Assembly (NCBI GenBank): GCA_015232575.1
Contig: JADFZL010000001.1
Span: 620,001 to 684,000 of the forward strand
Direction: 5' to 3'
From: Candidatus Rifleibacteriota bacterium
Lineage (GTDB): Bacteria; Muiribacteriota; Ozemobacteria; Ozemobacterales; Ozemobacteraceae
Length of the DNA: 64,000 bases
Below are positions 63,258 to 64,000 of this stretch, piece after piece. A program made the position numbers and the translations under genes. The notes under the pieces were generated by a model. The model was not told the DNA's origin and searched no databases. It was given only the letters and a program-made list of their open reading frames with translations. Position 1 is the stretch's first letter; the number at the start of each line of letters is the position of its first letter.

Positions 63258-64000
63258 ATGGAAATATTATCACATCATCAGAAAAAGATAATGGAAGACT
63301 GCAAGAAGATAGCACGCGATATGGGGCTGTCCTTCCGAGATGAAACCATTGAATTCATAATAACAAACGAAGATATGATACGCCTGAGTCCGAAGGCGAT
63401 GATTCCGACTCTTTATGATTACTGGGTAAACGATGTATATGTACTTCAGGATAAAGGCAAGTATGATATTTATCCGCATAATCCTTATGAGACGGTAATC
63501 AACACGCGCCCACCTGTTTCGTTTTATAACGATAACAACCCGGACTGGCTTAACGTGATGATTTTCTATCATGTTATCGGGCATATTGATTTCTTTCAGA
63601 ATAATGTATTCTTCAGGAAAACATGGCTTGATGACTTCCTGGGCCGGGCGCTCTCCGATGCCCAGACAATTAAGGAACTTCGTCTTGAACACGGTCGCTG
63701 GGTCGATTACGTAATTGAGTTCTCACGTGGAATTGACAATGTTATCAATTATCATGGAAATCTTTTTTTTGACGACTCAATGAATTTAGAAACAGCAGTA
63801 CAAAGCAAATTTAACTTCTTTTTTGATGAATACCTTCAGAATATTCTGAATGTTACAACTTTCAGATACATTGAAGAACTCGACAAATTCAATGAATTTT
63901 CGCTTAAGAGTGACCCTGAAAATGCCAAAAGCCTTTTTCTGATGTATGTTGGACAAAAATATCTCGATTTCAACGTAACTTATGAGAAACGCACCAAAAA
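63258..64000 (+). CDS. SpoVR family protein, cut by the window edge
   Basis: The first 247 codons of a SpoVR family protein (usually about 480-510 residues). The family mark HVIGHIDFFQNN with His105 and His109 is clear, as are FYNDNNPDWLNVMIFYH and EFSRGIDNVINYHG. No stop occurs before the window end. Bacillus SpoVR takes part in spore cortex formation, but non-sporulating bacteria use the same three-gene set under stress. A start at ATG 63258 overlaps nothing; ribosome site weak (GAGAATAAC). Confidence 0.93.
   Translation, partial: MEILSHHQKKIMEDCKKIARDMGLSFRDETIEFIITNEDMIRLSPKAMIPTLYDYWVNDVYVLQDKGKYDIYPHNPYETVINTRPPVSFYNDNNPDWLNVMIFYHVIGHIDFFQNNVFFRKTWLDDFLGRALSDAQTIKELRLEHGRWVDYVIEFSRGIDNVINYHGNLFFDDSMNLETAVQSKFNFFFDEYLQNILNVTTFRYIEELDKFNEFSLKSDPENAKSLFLMYVGQKYLDFNVTYEKRTK

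Overview
The window looks like chromosome from a diderm (Gram-negative type) bacterium of roughly 40% GC by eye. Evidence for an outer membrane is a TonB-dependent receptor, two lipoproteins with lipoboxes and a C-terminal beta-barrel-like protein. The cell appears motile or surface-motile (CheR, a methyl-accepting chemoreceptor, Flp/Tad pilins, a TadZ-like ATPase) and able to use H2 ([NiFe] hydrogenase plus HypE). I cannot name the phylum from the sequence; the combination of Tad pili, PrkA-YhbH-SpoVR, an M18 peptidase and large TPR proteins would fit a deep-branching anaerobic lineage such as the Riflebacteria, but that is a guess.

Layout. 0-7.3 kb: YigZ-family protein, a degenerate 5'-nucleotidase/beta-barrel fusion, pyruvate kinase with hflX, and cheR. 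7.4-15.7 kb: a large TPR protein, a Nudix hydrolase, a beta-helix lipoprotein, a YfiR-like protein and a TonB receptor. 15.9-18 kb: a GC-richer patch with an OFA-type transporter and a tiny lipoprotein, probably acquired. 18.2-26.3 kb: EamA transporter, hypE, hydrogenase large and small subunits, a chemoreceptor with a haem motif, then two polysaccharide-type genes. 26.4-34.3 kb: the conserved translation operon rimP-nusA-infB-DUF503-rbfA-nrnA-truB-ribF, all on the minus strand, with a readable promoter and a hairpin/poly-U in the leader. 34.7-38.9 kb: secreted protein, holA, M18 aminopeptidase. 39-49.3 kb: an eight-gene minus-strand surface-glycan cluster. 49.6-51.4 kb: a membrane-anchored arginase-fold protein with a small membrane protein. 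51.4-56 kb: three Flp pilins between two large polytopic proteins, with sigma54-type promoters. 56.3-59.6 kb: STAS protein, cNMP-TadZ fusion, metal permease. 59.8 kb to the end: prkA-yhbH-spoVR, the last cut by the window edge.

The most interesting system is at 20.5-24.5 kb. A periplasmic [NiFe] hydrogenase is encoded large subunit first. The large subunit stops exactly after its last active-site motif, as in H2-sensing hydrogenases. The small subunit has a Tat signal but no membrane anchor. The next gene, 18 bases on, is a chemoreceptor whose periplasmic domain carries a single CxxCH haem site. No other electron acceptor is encoded nearby. I propose an H2- or redox-taxis module in which the hydrogenase passes electrons to the receptor haem; this is inference.

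Other notable items are a dispersed CACGGA-type repeat that seems to have become the acidic tail of RbfA, sigma54 promoters for the pilins, a possible attenuator before rimP, a tandem repeat made of three palindromes, and a cNMP-TadZ fusion lacking the P-loop lysine. No tRNA, rRNA, CRISPR array, integrase or insertion sequence was found.
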